Of a stretch of 47,855 nt of DNA, positions 8,405 through 19,042 are shown in pieces (position 1 is the stretch's first letter; each line of letters begins with the position of its first letter). The position numbers and the translations under genes are program-made. Below the pieces are notes generated by a model. That model did no database searches. It had not been told where the DNA came from and saw nothing but the letters and a program-made list of their open reading frames with translations. The stretch covers positions 1 through 47,855 of the forward strand of contig JAPPNE010000046.1 in NCBI GenBank assembly GCA_028818775.1, given 5' to 3'. Source of the stretch: Deltaproteobacteria bacterium. GTDB lineage: Bacteria > Desulfobacterota > Binatia > UBA9968 > JAJDTQ01.

Positions 8405-10303
8405 ATGTTTCACGTGAAACAATCGTTTGGAGGAGCCGGCAGGATCTACGATGTCGTCGTCGTAGGTGCCGGGCACGCAGGCATCGAAGCGGCTTTGGCG
8501 GCCGCGCGCATGGGTTTCGACACGTTGATGTTGACCCTAAACCTGGACCATATCGGCCAAATGTCCTGCAATCCGGCCATCGGAGGCATCGGGAAGGGCC
8601 ATTTGGTCAAGGAAATCGACGCGTTGGGCGGCGAGATGGCCCGGGCCATCGACGAGACCGGCATCCAGTTTCGCGTTCTGAACACCAAGAAGGGACCCGC
8701 GGTGAGAGCATCCCGCGCCCAAGCGGACAAGGCCCTCTACCGGCAGCGAATGAAGCGGGTAGTGGAGCGGTGCGAGAATCTCACCCTCAAACAAGCCAGC
8801 GTGGAAAGCCTGTTGTGCCGTGATGGCGTAGTGGTAGGGGTGGAAACCCAGATGGGTGAGGTGTTCGAGGGCAAGAAGACGATATTGACTACCGGTACCT
8901 TCCTGCAGGGCCTCATCCATGTCGGCGACCGCAACTACTCCGGGGGTCGAGCGGGGGATTTCGCCGCGCAGGGCCTCAGCAAGTCGTTAAGCGACCTGGG
9001 TTTGCGGCTGGGGCGCCTCAAGACGGGCACTTGTCCCCGTTTGCATGCCGATTCCATCAACTATTCCAAGTTGGATGTGCAGTACGGAGATGAGAACCCG
9101 GTCCCGTTCTCATTCGGCACCGAACAGATCGCGCAGAAACAGATCCCCTGCCATATCACCTACACCAACCGCGCGACCCACGACATCATCCGAGCGGCCA
9201 TTCACCGCTCGCCCATGTATTCGGGAGTGATTCAGAGCCGCGGTCCACGGTACTGTCCTTCCATTGAGGACAAGGTCGTCCGTTTCGCGGACAAGCAGCG
9301 GCACCAGATCTTCCTGGAGCCTGAGGGGTACGACACGGTCGAGGTCTATCCCAACGGTATCTCCACGAGCCTTCCCCTCGACGTCCAGTTGGAGATGGTG
9401 CGCAGCATCCAAGGCCTTGAAAATGCTGAGATTATGCGGCCGGGCTACGCCATCGAGTACGACTACGTGGAACCCACGCAGCTCAAGCCCAGCCTGGAAA
9501 CCAAGGCCCTTGAGGGTCTGTATCTGGCCGGCCAGATCAACGGGACCACCGGATACGAGGAGGCCGCCAGCCAAGGCCTTATGGCGGCCATCAATGCGTG
9601 TCTCAGCCTCAGGGGCGAGGATCCGCTGGTTCTTTCCCGTGACCAGGCATACATCGGTGTCCTGATCGACGACCTTGTCACCAAGGGAACCGACGGCGAG
9701 CCCTACCGGATGTTTACTTCGAGGGCCGAGTACCGGCTGCTGCTCCGGGAGGACAATGCCGACCTTCGACTCACCGAGCTGGGTTTTCGTATCGGTTTGG
9801 CCACTCCGGCGGCCCATGATCGTACGGCCCGAAAGCAGGAACAGATCGCCGAGTGGACCGGGAAACTGGAAGCCATCCGCGTCAATCCATCGCCATCCGT
9901 CCAGGCACGACTGAAGACCCTGGGAACGGCGCCCGTTCGCAACATCACGCCGCTGGCGCAACTGCTCCGCCGTCCGGAGATCTCGTTCGTGGATCTTCAG
10001 GCCTTCTGCGCCGACTTGACGGAGGTGCCTTCCGATGTGGCCCTCCAGGTGGAAGTATCAATAAAGTACAGTGGTTACGTGGACCGTCAGACGCAGGGAT
10101 TGAAGCGGTTTCAGAAGATGGAGAACGTGGCCCTTCCCGAGGACCTCGACTACGCAACCATCGACGGGTTGTCGCGGGAGATCAAGGAAAAGCTCACACA
10201 CGTGCGACCGCGCTCCCTGGGCCAGGCCTACAGGATCTCGGGGGTGACCCCGGCCGCCATCTCGGTGCTCTCCCTGTATCTCTACAAGTTGAAGGCAGGC
10301 TGA
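8405..10303 (+). CDS. mnmG: tRNA uridine-5-carboxymethylaminomethyl(34) synthesis enzyme MnmG
   Basis: The FAD-dependent partner of MnmE in wobble-uridine modification. 632 residues, normal for the long form. An N-terminal FAD-binding motif [20 protein letters not shown] begins about residue 14. The GidA signatures [17 protein letters not shown], the segment [39 protein letters not shown], and a C-terminal helical domain for MnmE/tRNA contact are all present. The start at 8405 gives MFHVKQ, which is encoded by a parS site lying across the start codon; GTG 8414 is an in-frame alternative. The ATG has no well-spaced Shine-Dalgarno sequence. rsmG starts 37 bp downstream, the usual gidA-gidB order. 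Confidence 0.97.
   Translation: MFHVKQSFGGAGRIYDVVVVGAGHAGIEAALAAARMGFDTLMLTLNLDHIGQMSCNPAIGGIGKGHLVKEIDALGGEMARAIDETGIQFRVLNTKKGPAVRASRAQADKALYRQRMKRVVERCENLTLKQASVESLLCRDGVVVGVETQMGEVFEGKKTILTTGTFLQGLIHVGDRNYSGGRAGDFAAQGLSKSLSDLGLRLGRLKTGTCPRLHADSINYSKLDVQYGDENPVPFSFGTEQIAQKQIPCHITYTNRATHDIIRAAIHRSPMYSGVIQSRGPRYCPSIEDKVVRFADKQRHQIFLEPEGYDTVEVYPNGISTSLPLDVQLEMVRSIQGLENAEIMRPGYAIEYDYVEPTQLKPSLETKALEGLYLAGQINGTTGYEEAASQGLMAAINACLSLRGEDPLVLSRDQAYIGVLIDDLVTKGTDGEPYRMFTSRAEYRLLLREDNADLRLTELGFRIGLATPAAHDRTARKQEQIAEWTGKLEAIRVNPSPSVQARLKTLGTAPVRNITPLAQLLRRPEISFVDLQAFCADLTEVPSDVALQVEVSIKYSGYVDRQTQGLKRFQKMENVALPEDLDYATIDGLSREIKEKLTHVRPRSLGQAYRISGVTPAAISVLSLYLYKLKAG
8406..8421. promoter_or_regulatory. 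parS: parS centromere site 1, inside the mnmG start
   Basis: TGTTTCACGTGAAACA is a perfect 16-bp palindrome matching the broadly conserved chromosomal parS consensus bound by ParB/Spo0J. It starts one base into the mnmG ATG and so encodes the FHVKQ residues after the initiator Met. parA and parB are 2.7-3.5 kb downstream and an identical site lies at 11053. Confidence 0.93.
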
Positions 10304-10308
10304 AGGGA

Positions 10309-10320
10309 CCCTAGTGTCCT
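10309..10320 (-). repeat. Short repeated motif, copy 2 (inverted)
   Basis: CCCTAGTGTCCT is the exact reverse complement of AGGACACTAGGG at 16969-16980. It lies 6 bp after the mnmG stop. Together with ACTAG at 10324-10328 it can form a small 5-bp hairpin (CTAGT at 10311). No T-run follows, so it is not a standard terminator. Confidence 0.35.
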
Positions 10321-10340
10321 GCAACTAGGTGTTGTGAACG

Positions 10341-11006
10341 GTGTCGCGCAAAGACCTCGCCAGCGCCGAGCAACTCATGATCGACGGTGCGAGATCCTTC
10401 GATCTTGAGTTGTCGCCTCGCCAGCTTGCGGCCTTTGCCGGCTATCAACATCTCCTTTCCGTCTGGGGCGCCAGGCTCAACCTCACCGCGATCCGTGAAG
10501 ACGCGCTCGTGGTGCGACTGCATTTCCTCGACTCCCTCTCGGTCGTGCCCCTCTTGAGCCGCGCGGATGCCCTCATGGACATCGGCAGCGGGGCGGGTTT
10601 CCCTGGAATCCCCATCAAGCTCGTGTCTCCGGAAAAACCGGTCTATCTGGTCGAACCGCGCCGCAAGCGTGCGAATTTCCTGCGGCATGTCATAAGGGAA
10701 CTCGACTTGACGGATGCCCATGTGATCGAGAGCCGCGCCGAGGACATGCCGACCGCGGACATTCCCCCAATGATGGAGACCGTCACCCGCGGGTTTTCCG
10801 ATATCCCGGAGTTCGTGAAGGCAAGCGGCAAGCTTCTCGGTCCGAACGGTACAGGCGTTCTCATGCAAGGCCCCAAGGGCCCGGCAAGATTGGATGAGCT
10901 TCGAGGTTGGCTTTCCCTTTATGGGTTCACGGAAGGCCCGACCGTTCGATTCTCCCTTCCTTTCGGAAGCGAGCAAAGGACGGTGCTCACCTTCAAGAAG
11001 GTGTAG
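10341..11006 (+). CDS. rsmG: 16S rRNA (guanine(527)-N7)-methyltransferase RsmG
   Basis: Methylates G527 of 16S rRNA using S-adenosylmethionine; loss gives low-level streptomycin resistance in several bacteria. 221 residues, GTG start. The early block LAAFAGYQHLLSVWGARLNLTAI contains the RsmG W-x-x-x-x-NLT pattern. The SAM motif DIGSGAGFPGIPIKL lies about residues 80-94, and VEPRRKRANFLRHV is the family's motif II region. The segment TVTRGFSDIPEF corresponds to the usual SRAV-type region. Located between mnmG and parAB as in many genomes. AGGTG upstream is a plausible but distant ribosome-binding site. Confidence 0.95.
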   Translation: MSRKDLASAEQLMIDGARSFDLELSPRQLAAFAGYQHLLSVWGARLNLTAIREDALVVRLHFLDSLSVVPLLSRADALMDIGSGAGFPGIPIKLVSPEKPVYLVEPRRKRANFLRHVIRELDLTDAHVIESRAEDMPTADIPPMMETVTRGFSDIPEFVKASGKLLGPNGTGVLMQGPKGPARLDELRGWLSLYGFTEGPTVRFSLPFGSEQRTVLTFKKV

Positions 11007-11052
11007 GCTCGGACGGCGGTCCCATCCCTGCGCCGTTCCGGGTTCCGTTCGT

Positions 11053-11068
11053 TGTTTCACGTGAAACA
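11053..11068. promoter_or_regulatory. parS: parS centromere site 2, upstream of parA
   Basis: A second perfect TGTTTCACGTGAAACA in the 146-bp gap between rsmG and parA, about 85 bp before the parA start. Identical to the site at 8406. Two exact copies of a 16-bp palindrome within 2.7 kb beside parAB make chance very unlikely. Confidence 0.95.
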
Positions 11069-11112
11069 TGCACGACGCTTCCTTTCGAAGCCTCGGCGTG
11101 TTAAGAACTTGG

Positions 11113-11129
11113 GGTGCCTAGTTGGCACC
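11113..11129. promoter_or_regulatory. Inverted repeat upstream of parA, possible operator
   Basis: GGTGCC and GGCACC arms (11113-11118 and 11124-11129) flank a 5-nt centre, 24 bp before the parA start. A TTGGCA that could act as a -35 overlaps the right arm. No T-run follows, so an operator or weak hairpin is more likely than a terminator. Autorepression of parAB is common, but no binding protein is implied by the sequence itself. Confidence 0.35.
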
Positions 11130-11152
11130 TAACCTATTGATTATTAAAGAGT

Positions 11153-11938
11153 TTGAGCAGGATCATCGCCATAGCCAATCAGAAGGGCGGGGTCGGGAAA
11201 ACCACCACGGCCGTGAATCTGGGCGCGTCCCTGGCGGTCGCCACCAAACGTACGCTTTTGGTGGACATGGATCCCCAAGGCAACAGCACGACCGGTTTCG
11301 GCATCGACCGCGACGCCCTCAACAAGAGCATCTACGATGTGATGATCGAGGACTGTTTCGCCACCGAGGCGCTATGCGCGACGGAATTGCCCCTCCTGTT
11401 CCTCCTGCCGGCCAACCGTGACCTCGTCAGCGCCGAGTTGCGCCTGATGGACATGGAGAACCGCGTTGAAAGGCTCCGGGACGCCCTGGACACGGTCAAG
11501 AACCGGTTCGACTACATCCTCTTGGATTGCCCCCCTTCCCTGGGACTGCTCACTCTCAACGCGCTGGTCGCCGCCGACTCCCTGCTGGTACCGCTTCAGT
11601 GCGAGTACTATGCGCTTGAAGGTCTCAGCGCGATTCTTGATACGATGAAGCGTGTGCAGGACGCGTACAATCAGGATTTGAAGCTCGAAGGGGTCGTTCT
11701 TTGTATGTACGACGCCCGCAGCAACCTGTCCGCGCAGGTGGCGGAGGATGTTCGCGATCATTTTCCGGAACAAGTGTTCCGCAGCGTCATCCCCCGAAAC
11801 GTCCGCCTGAGCGAAAGCCCCAGCCACGGCAGGCCGGCGCTGCTGTACGACCCCAGGTCCAAGGGGGCACAGGGTTACCTGGGCCTTGCGGCCGAAGTAA
11901 TGGACCGTCAGAAGGAGTCCACCCATGCAGAAGCCTAG
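11153..11938 (+). CDS. parA: Chromosome-partitioning ATPase ParA (Soj)
   Basis: A deviant-Walker ATPase that binds DNA non-specifically as an ATP dimer and moves ParB-parS complexes to segregate origins. 261 residues, the size of small chromosomal ParA/Soj proteins without an N-terminal HTH. The deviant Walker A is QKGGVGKTTT at residues 10-19 with the signature lysine K11. Walker A' VDMDPQGNSTTG and Walker B-type ILLDCPPSLG follow. The TTG start at 11153 gives MSRIIAIANQKGG, the usual start position. No ATG is available, and the best purine run (AAAGAG) lies almost against the start. parB overlaps its last 14 bp in another frame, which implies translational coupling. Confidence 0.97.
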   Translation: MSRIIAIANQKGGVGKTTTAVNLGASLAVATKRTLLVDMDPQGNSTTGFGIDRDALNKSIYDVMIEDCFATEALCATELPLLFLLPANRDLVSAELRLMDMENRVERLRDALDTVKNRFDYILLDCPPSLGLLTLNALVAADSLLVPLQCEYYALEGLSAILDTMKRVQDAYNQDLKLEGVVLCMYDARSNLSAQVAEDVRDHFPEQVFRSVIPRNVRLSESPSHGRPALLYDPRSKGAQGYLGLAAEVMDRQKESTHAEA

Positions 11939-12788
11939 ACTGGGACGGGGCCTTGACGCCCTGTTGCCGAAGAGCACGCCGGCGGTCCGGGAACCCGCGC
12001 CAGAGCCCGCGCCCACGGCGGTGCATCCCTCCTTGATCATCCCCAATCCGAATCAACCTCGGCGGGTCTTTGACGAGGCCAAGATCGACGAGCTGGCCGG
12101 ATCCATCGAGGCCAGCGGCATGCTGCAACCCTTGGTCGTGCGCACGAGCCCCAACGGCTACGAGCTGATCGCCGGCGAACGCCGCCTGCGCGCCGCCCAG
12201 CGGCTGGGCCTCTCCGAAGTGCCTGTAATCGTTCACGAAACACTGGACCCGAACACACTCTTGCTGGCCCTGGTCGAGAACCTTCAACGCGAGGACCTGA
12301 ATCCCATCGAGGAAGCCGCCGCTTTCGCCGAGTTGCAGGAACAGTTCAACATGACTCAGGAACAGGTCGCCGGAAAGGTCGGCAGGAGCCGTTCCGCGGT
12401 GGCCAATTCGTTGCGCCTCCTGGCGCTGCCCGACGAAATCAAGCAACACGTGGCCCGCGGCGCGTTGCCCGCCGGCCAGGCCCGGGCGCTCCTCGCCCTG
12501 GAAGACCGCGCCCTGCTCGCGGCCGCCGTGCGCGAAGTCATGGCCAAGGACCTGTCCACGCGCGACACCGAGGCCCTGGTGAAGCGGCTCAAGCGTGAAA
12601 AACGTCCTAAAATTGAGAATCGACTGGATCCCGACCTCACAAACCTGGTCGAAACCCTGCAGCGCCGCCTCGGCACCCGTGTCCGTCTCATGCACCGCGC
12701 CCGCGACGGCAAGGGCAAGCTGGAGATCGAGTACTACTCGCAGGACGACCTGGGGCGGATCACCGACATGATGATGGGAAACGGGTAG
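11925..12788 (+). CDS. parB: Chromosome-partitioning protein ParB (Spo0J)
   Basis: Binds parS and spreads as a CTP-dependent clamp, loading SMC and stimulating ParA. 287 residues. The N-terminus MQKPRLGRGLDALLP is the usual ParA-contacting peptide. The nuclease-like CTP-binding domain includes the GERRLRAAQ motif. A central helix-turn-helix follows (about residues 140-175, TQEQVAGKVGRSRSAVANSLRLL), then a short dimerisation tail. GGAG 7 nt before the ATG supports the start, inside the end of parA. Its two likely targets, at 8406 and 11053, are in this window. Confidence 0.97.
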   Translation: MQKPRLGRGLDALLPKSTPAVREPAPEPAPTAVHPSLIIPNPNQPRRVFDEAKIDELAGSIEASGMLQPLVVRTSPNGYELIAGERRLRAAQRLGLSEVPVIVHETLDPNTLLLALVENLQREDLNPIEEAAAFAELQEQFNMTQEQVAGKVGRSRSAVANSLRLLALPDEIKQHVARGALPAGQARALLALEDRALLAAAVREVMAKDLSTRDTEALVKRLKREKRPKIENRLDPDLTNLVETLQRRLGTRVRLMHRARDGKGKLEIEYYSQDDLGRITDMMMGNG

Positions 12789-12821
12789 TCGGAAACCGAT
12801 GAACCGTCACTCGCACGCGCT

Positions 12822-12850
12822 TTGACAAGGTCGGACTTGGATGTTATAGA
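12822..12850 (+). promoter_or_regulatory. Sigma-70-type promoter of the atp operon
   Basis: TTGACA (12822-12827), a 17-bp spacer and TATAGA (12845-12850), in the gap between parB and the first atp gene. Transcription would start near 12857 and leave a leader of about 110 nt. Confidence 0.6.
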
Positions 12851-12915
12851 GCGACCCGTGGCAGTCAGTTGAACGAGGGGTGCCTTCCTCCGACTGCATG
12901 CGCAGACCCGTCAAG

Positions 12916-12935
12916 CACGGTCCGTTTGGGCCGTG
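12916..12935 (+). promoter_or_regulatory. Leader hairpin of the atp operon
   Basis: CACGGTCC and GGGCCGTG arms pair over 8 bp (one G-U) around a GTTT loop. A T-rich stretch follows (TTTCGTGTATTTT). It lies in the predicted atp leader, 33 nt before the b' start. It could be a weak terminator/attenuator or an mRNA-stability element; function inferred only from position. Confidence 0.35.
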
Positions 12936-12968
12936 TTTCGTGTATTTTCAGCAATACAACGCGCAGCA

Positions 12969-13397
12969 ATGATCAGCGTAGACTTATCCTTGGTGGTCCA
13001 AATCGTCCTGTTCCTGATCCTGTGGAGCATTCTTCGCCGGGTGCTCTTCGGGCCGGTGGGGCGTCTGATGGCGGAACGGGAGCGCCGGACTGAGGGGGCG
13101 CACGCCGAGGCGCGTACACTGACCGACGAAGGCAAGGCGCTGCAGGAGCAGTACGACGCCGCCATCGCCAAGGCGCGGGCGGAAGGCGAAGCGATCAAGG
13201 GAGAGATCCGGGAAGAAGCCCAGCGCGCACGCAACGTGATCCTCTCCCAGGGGCGTGACGCGGCGACACAAAAGATCCAGGAGATCCGCGAAGAGGTCCG
13301 CAGGGAGATGGAGGCGGCGCGCGCGGTCGCCGCCGGCAACGCCGAGACGCTGGCGCAGGAGATGGCGGAGAAGGTGCTGGGCCGGAAGCTGACATGA
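12969..13397 (+). CDS. ATP synthase F0 subunit b' (AtpF')
   Basis: One of two b-type peripheral-stalk subunits that hold F1 against F0. 142 residues. A single N-terminal membrane helix (about residues 3-22, LSLVVQIVLFLILWSILRRV) leads into a long charged helix rich in E, R, A and Q, typical of stator coiled coils. The frame is open from 12933, but ATG 12969 puts the membrane helix at the N-terminus as expected. The last codons overlap the next gene (ATGA). A b'/b pair is seen in photosynthetic bacteria, alphaproteobacteria and deltaproteobacteria-type lineages. Confidence 0.88.
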   Translation: MISVDLSLVVQIVLFLILWSILRRVLFGPVGRLMAERERRTEGAHAEARTLTDEGKALQEQYDAAIAKARAEGEAIKGEIREEAQRARNVILSQGRDAATQKIQEIREEVRREMEAARAVAAGNAETLAQEMAEKVLGRKLT

Positions 13398-13936
13398 GGG
13401 TCGTAACCGAAATGTTCGTGTCCGTGGCGTGGGCCGCGACCGGCGGCGAAGCCCACGCGCCGTCGATCACCGAGTTGTTCTTCCCGCTGATCAACTTCCT
13501 GATCTTCGCGTACCTGGTCAAACGCTTCGGTCTTCCAATCATCAGGGACCATCTCAAGCAGCGGCGCGAGGGCATGATCGCCGCGGTGGACACGGCCCAG
13601 AAGGCCAAGGCCGAGGCCGACGGATACGTTCGGAAGTATCAGGAATTGTTGAAGGTTCTGGACGACGAGTGCGAGCGGATGCGGGAGGGGTTGCGGGCGG
13701 AGGGCGAGCGCGAGCGGGCACGGATCGTGGCCGAGGCGGAGGAGTCCTCCGCCAAGCTGATGGCAGACGCGGACTTTCTGGCGGAGCAGGAGGTCAAGAT
13801 GGCGCGCCAGGAGATCCGCGCCGAGATGGCCTCCCAGGCCGAGGCCGCGGCGATACGGCTGCTCCGGCAGCACATGGCCGCCGCCGACCAGGATCGCATG
13901 GTGCAGGGCTTCTCGCAGCAAATACAGGAGCTTTGA
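13394..13936 (+). CDS. atpF: ATP synthase F0 subunit b (AtpF)
   Basis: Second b-type stator subunit, 180 residues. A short polar N-terminus of about 27 residues precedes the membrane helix (FFPLINFLIFAYLVKRFG, about 29-46). An uninterrupted charged helix follows to the end, as in b subunits that dimerise with b' and bind delta. The ATG overlaps the stop of the previous gene by 4 nt, so translation is probably coupled. The first residues MRVVTEMFVSVAWAA look partly signal-like. A later Met (residue 7) is a possible alternative start. Confidence 0.9.
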   Translation: MRVVTEMFVSVAWAATGGEAHAPSITELFFPLINFLIFAYLVKRFGLPIIRDHLKQRREGMIAAVDTAQKAKAEADGYVRKYQELLKVLDDECERMREGLRAEGERERARIVAEAEESSAKLMADADFLAEQEVKMARQEIRAEMASQAEAAAIRLLRQHMAAADQDRMVQGFSQQIQEL

Positions 13937-14029
13937 CGCCGAACCCGGGGAAACCGGTCGTGCCGCGGATGACGCGACGAAATGACGTTGCGCCGCGGGC
14001 AATCGAGAGGACGCCAGGGTCTATAACCG

Positions 14030-14566
14030 ATGACCGAAGGAAAGATCAGCCGCCGCTATGCCAGGGCGATCTTCGAGCTCGCCGCCGGCCGCGAGGAAGC
14101 CGTCGCGGCGGAAATCGACGGGTTTCTCGAAGCGTACGAGCAACCCGACCTCAGGCACGTGTTGGGCAACCCCGCCTTCAACGTGGAGCGCCGCAAGGAT
14201 ATCGTGGCCGAGCTGGCGGGACGGATGGGACTGTCCGAGTTGACCACCCACTTCGTCTCGCTGTTGTTGACGCGGGAGCGTCTGGATGGGCTTCCGTCCA
14301 TCGCGCGCCACTACCACGGCCTGCTGGACGACGCGCGCGGACGCGTCAACGCCAAGGTCCTCGTCTCCCAGCCCCTGGCCGACGAGCAGCGCGAGAGCCT
14401 CGCGTCCGTGGTGAGCCGCATGACCGGCAAGACCGCCGTCCTCACCGAGGAACTGGATCCGTCCATACTCGGCGGCATCATCGTCGAGGTAGGCGGCAAG
14501 GTCTATGACGGCAGCGTGCGCGCGCAACTTCACAGCCTCAGGCAGAGCATCGAGAGGACTTACTAG
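14030..14566 (+). CDS. atpH: ATP synthase F1 subunit delta
   Basis: Links the b/b' stalk to the top of the alpha3beta3 head (OSCP homologue). 178 residues. The N-terminal helical domain begins ISRRYARAIFELA, the standard delta/OSCP opening. The C-terminal part contains VVSRMTGKTAVLTEELDPSILGG-like and IIVEVGGKVYDGSVRAQL sequences, the family signature before the final helix. A 93-bp gap separates it from atpF, larger than elsewhere in the operon. atpA starts 27 bp downstream. Confidence 0.95.
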   Translation: MTEGKISRRYARAIFELAAGREEAVAAEIDGFLEAYEQPDLRHVLGNPAFNVERRKDIVAELAGRMGLSELTTHFVSLLLTRERLDGLPSIARHYHGLLDDARGRVNAKVLVSQPLADEQRESLASVVSRMTGKTAVLTEELDPSILGGIIVEVGGKVYDGSVRAQLHSLRQSIERTY

Positions 14567-14593
14567 GCACGCAACAGTCCAAGGGAGCCAGCC

Positions 14594-16102
14594 ATGGAGA
14601 TCGGCACCGCCGAGATAACCAGTATCATCAAGAAGCAGATCGAAGACTACGACAAGGCCGTCAAGGTCGAGGAAGTCGGCACGGTGCTTTCCACCGGCGA
14701 CGGCATCGCGCGCATCTACGGTCTGGACAACGCCGCGGCGGGCGAGTTGCTGGAGTTCCCCAACGACGTGTACGGCATGGCGTTGAACCTCGAGGAGGAC
14801 AACGTCGGCGCCGCGCTCTTCGGCGAGTCGCACCTGATCAAGGAAGGCGACCGGGTCAGCCGCACGGGCCGCATCGTCGAGGTGCCCGTGGGCGCCGCCC
14901 TGCGCGGCCGGGTGGTGTCTCCCCTCGGCGAGCCTCTCGACGGCCGGGGACCCATCGAGACCGACCAACGGCGCCGGGTCGAGCTCAAGGCGCCGGGCAT
15001 CGTCGCGCGCCAGCCGGTCATGCAGCCGCTGCAGACGGGCCTCAAGGCCATCGATTCGATGATCCCCATCGGCCGCGGCCAGCGGGAGCTGATCATCGGC
15101 GACCGCCAGACCGGCAAGACCGCGGTGTGCATCGACACCATCATCAACCAGAAGGGCGGCGACGTCACCTGCATCTACGTGGCCATCGGCCAGAAGCGTT
15201 CCACCGTCGCGCAGGTGGTGGACGAGCTGCGGCGCGCGGGCGCCATGGACTACACCATCGTGGTGGCGGCCACGGCATCGGAGTCCGCGCCGCTGCAGTA
15301 CATCGCGCCCTACAGCGGCTGTACCATGGGCGAGTACTTCCGCGACAACGGCCAGCACGCGCTGGCCATCTACGACGACCTCTCCAAGCACGCGGTGGCC
15401 TACCGGCAGCTCTCCCTGCTCTTGCGCCGGCCGCCGGGCCGGGAGGCCTTCCCGGGTGACGTCTTCTACCTGCACTCCCGGCTGCTGGAGCGCGCGGCCA
15501 AGTTGAGCGACGAACAGGGTGGGGGCTCGCTTACGGCCCTGCCGATCATCGAGACCCAGGCGGGCGACGTGTCCGCTTACGTCCCCACCAACGTCATTTC
15601 CATCACCGACGGCCAGATCTATCTCGAGACCGACCTCTTCTACTCGGGCGTCCGCCCGGCCATCAACGTCGGCCTCTCGGTTTCCCGTGTCGGCGGCAAC
15701 GCGCAGATCCGCGCCATGAAGCAGGTCGCCGGCGGCCTTCGCCTGGACTTGGCCCAGTACCGCGAGATGGCCGCGTTCGCGCAGTTCGGCTCGGACCTCG
15801 ACGCCGCCACCCAGCGGCAGATCGCCCGCGGCAGCCGGCTCGTGGAGATCCTCAAGCAGGGCCAGTACGAGCCCATGCCGGTGGAGCGGCAGGTGCTCAT
15901 CATCTATGCCGGCACCAACGGCTTTGTCGACCAAGTCGATCCCGACAACCTGCAACGGTACCAGAGCGAGTTGTTCGAGTTCGTGGAGTCGCAGCACCCG
16001 GACCTGCTGCCGTCCATCGTCGAGAAGGGCCAGATCGACGACGACGTCAAGGGAACGGTCGAGAAGGCGTTGCAGGAATTCAACCAACGGTTCGAAGCGT
16101 AA
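14594..16102 (+). CDS. atpA: ATP synthase F1 subunit alpha
   Basis: The non-catalytic nucleotide-binding subunit of the F1 head, alternating with beta. 502 residues, standard length. The beta-barrel domain is followed by the P-loop [15 protein letters not shown] about residues 170-184. [20 protein letters not shown] and [14 protein letters not shown] are further alpha-subunit blocks. A strong ribosome-binding site (AAGGGAG) precedes the ATG. The stop codon is immediately followed by the GTG of atpG. Confidence 0.98.
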   Translation: MEIGTAEITSIIKKQIEDYDKAVKVEEVGTVLSTGDGIARIYGLDNAAAGELLEFPNDVYGMALNLEEDNVGAALFGESHLIKEGDRVSRTGRIVEVPVGAALRGRVVSPLGEPLDGRGPIETDQRRRVELKAPGIVARQPVMQPLQTGLKAIDSMIPIGRGQRELIIGDRQTGKTAVCIDTIINQKGGDVTCIYVAIGQKRSTVAQVVDELRRAGAMDYTIVVAATASESAPLQYIAPYSGCTMGEYFRDNGQHALAIYDDLSKHAVAYRQLSLLLRRPPGREAFPGDVFYLHSRLLERAAKLSDEQGGGSLTALPIIETQAGDVSAYVPTNVISITDGQIYLETDLFYSGVRPAINVGLSVSRVGGNAQIRAMKQVAGGLRLDLAQYREMAAFAQFGSDLDAATQRQIARGSRLVEILKQGQYEPMPVERQVLIIYAGTNGFVDQVDPDNLQRYQSELFEFVESQHPDLLPSIVEKGQIDDDVKGTVEKALQEFNQRFEA

Positions 16103-16960
16103 GTGCCCTCCCTCAAGGACATAAGAAAGCGCATCGCCTCGGTGCGCAACACGCAGCAGATCACCAAGGCGATGAAGATGGTGGCGGCGGCGAAGCTGCG
16201 CCGGGCGCACGACGCCGCGGTGGAGTCGCGGCCGTACGCCGAGAAGATGAGGGAACTGCTGGCGAACCTGTCCGCGCGGGTGTCCGAGGACAGTCATCCG
16301 CTGCTCGTGGCGCGCGAGGAGAAGCGCATCGACGTGCTCTTCGTCACCACCGATCGCGGCCTGTGCGGCGGTTACAACAGCAACCTGTTCCGCCTGTCCG
16401 AGAACTTTCTCGGGGATCATCCGGAGCAGGACGTGTCCTACCGGTTCGTCGGGCGCAAGGGCGCGGACTTCTACCGCCGCCGCGGCAGGAGCGCCATGGA
16501 CGACTCTCCGGTCACGTGGAACGCGCCGCCGGAGGAGATCGCGGCGGCGGCCGCCAACCGCTTCATCGGCCGTTACCTGCGCGGCGAGTCGGACGGCGCC
16601 TACATCCTCTACAGCCGGTTTCGCTCGGCGCTCTCGCAGGTGCCGACGGCGGCCCGGCTGATTCCCGTGGCGCCCGCCAAGGTGGACGAGGACCAGCAAC
16701 TGACCGAGTACCTGCTCGAGCCTAGCATCGGCGACCTGCTCTCCACCCTGCTGCCCAAGAGCGTGGAGGTGCAGATCTACCAGGCCTTGCTCGAAGCGGT
16801 CGCGGGCGAGCACGGCGCCCGCATGACCGCCATGGAGTCCGCCACCAGCAACGCTTCCGACCTGATCAGCCACCTGACGCTCCAGATGAACCGGGCGCGC
16901 CAGGCGGCCATCACCAAGGAGCTGCTGGAAGTGGTGTCCACGGCGGAGGCACTGGGCTGA
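16103..16960 (+). CDS. atpG: ATP synthase F1 subunit gamma
   Basis: The central rotor shaft that couples F0 rotation to catalysis. 285 residues. The N-terminal helix PSLKDIRKRIASVRNTQQIT and K-A-M-K-M-V-A-A-A-K-L block are canonical. TTDRGLCGGYNSNLFR is the middle signature, and the C-terminal helix NRARQAAITKELLEVVSTAEAL ends the protein as expected. It starts with GTG directly after the atpA stop, so translation depends on coupling to atpA. Confidence 0.97.
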   Translation: MPSLKDIRKRIASVRNTQQITKAMKMVAAAKLRRAHDAAVESRPYAEKMRELLANLSARVSEDSHPLLVAREEKRIDVLFVTTDRGLCGGYNSNLFRLSENFLGDHPEQDVSYRFVGRKGADFYRRRGRSAMDDSPVTWNAPPEEIAAAAANRFIGRYLRGESDGAYILYSRFRSALSQVPTAARLIPVAPAKVDEDQQLTEYLLEPSIGDLLSTLLPKSVEVQIYQALLEAVAGEHGARMTAMESATSNASDLISHLTLQMNRARQAAITKELLEVVSTAEALG

Positions 16961-16968
16961 AGGACGAC

Positions 16969-18535
<1,567 letters not shown>

Positions 18536-18538
18536 ATC

Positions 18539-18949
18539 ATGGCCGGTGAAATCTCACTTAGAGTCGTCACGCCCGTCCGCCTGGTGCTGGAAGAGCAGGT
18601 GGACGAGTTGACCGCGCCCGGTCCCTTGGGCCAGCTCGGCATCCTGCCCGACCACGCCGCGCTCATGACCACCCTGGACGTCGGCCAGCTCAGCTACAAG
18701 CAGGGCGGCTCCAACTCGGTGGTCACCCTGGCCGGCGGCTACGCCGAGGTGCTCGACAACGTCGTCACCGTGCTGGCCGACGCGGCCGAGTTCCCCGAGG
18801 AAATCGACACCGCCCGCGCCGAGAACGCCCGCGCCCGCGCCGAGCGCGCCCTCGAAGAGACCGACCCCACCGACGAAGAAGTGCTCGTTGCGGCCCGAGC
18901 CGCGCTGCAACGCGCCCTGGTGCGCCTCGAAACCGCCGCACGGCGCTGA
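18539..18949 (+). CDS. atpC: ATP synthase F1 subunit epsilon
   Basis: Regulatory and coupling subunit at the foot of the gamma shaft. 136 residues. The N-terminal beta-sandwich contains RVVTPVRLVLEEQVDELTAP and GQLGILPDHAALMTTL. The C-terminal helical hairpin (about 85-136) is rich in A, E and R, the inhibitory element of many bacterial enzymes. Starts 3 nt after the atpD stop and ends the operon; aroC begins 93 bp further on. Confidence 0.96.
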   Translation: MAGEISLRVVTPVRLVLEEQVDELTAPGPLGQLGILPDHAALMTTLDVGQLSYKQGGSNSVVTLAGGYAEVLDNVVTVLADAAEFPEEIDTARAENARARAERALEETDPTDEEVLVAARAALQRALVRLETAARR

Positions 18950-19042
18950 ACCCTCCAAACATCCGCCAAGAACCGGCTTCGTCATTCCAACGCGTTTCGT
19001 GTGCGCTGGCCGGGGCCGCGCATTTGGGTTAAGGTATTGGAC

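Noticed and set aside
11148-11165. AGAGTTTGA similar to the 5' end of 16S rRNA, just before parA
   Set aside because: Only nine bases match and the sequence reads straight into parA codons. No rRNA follows.
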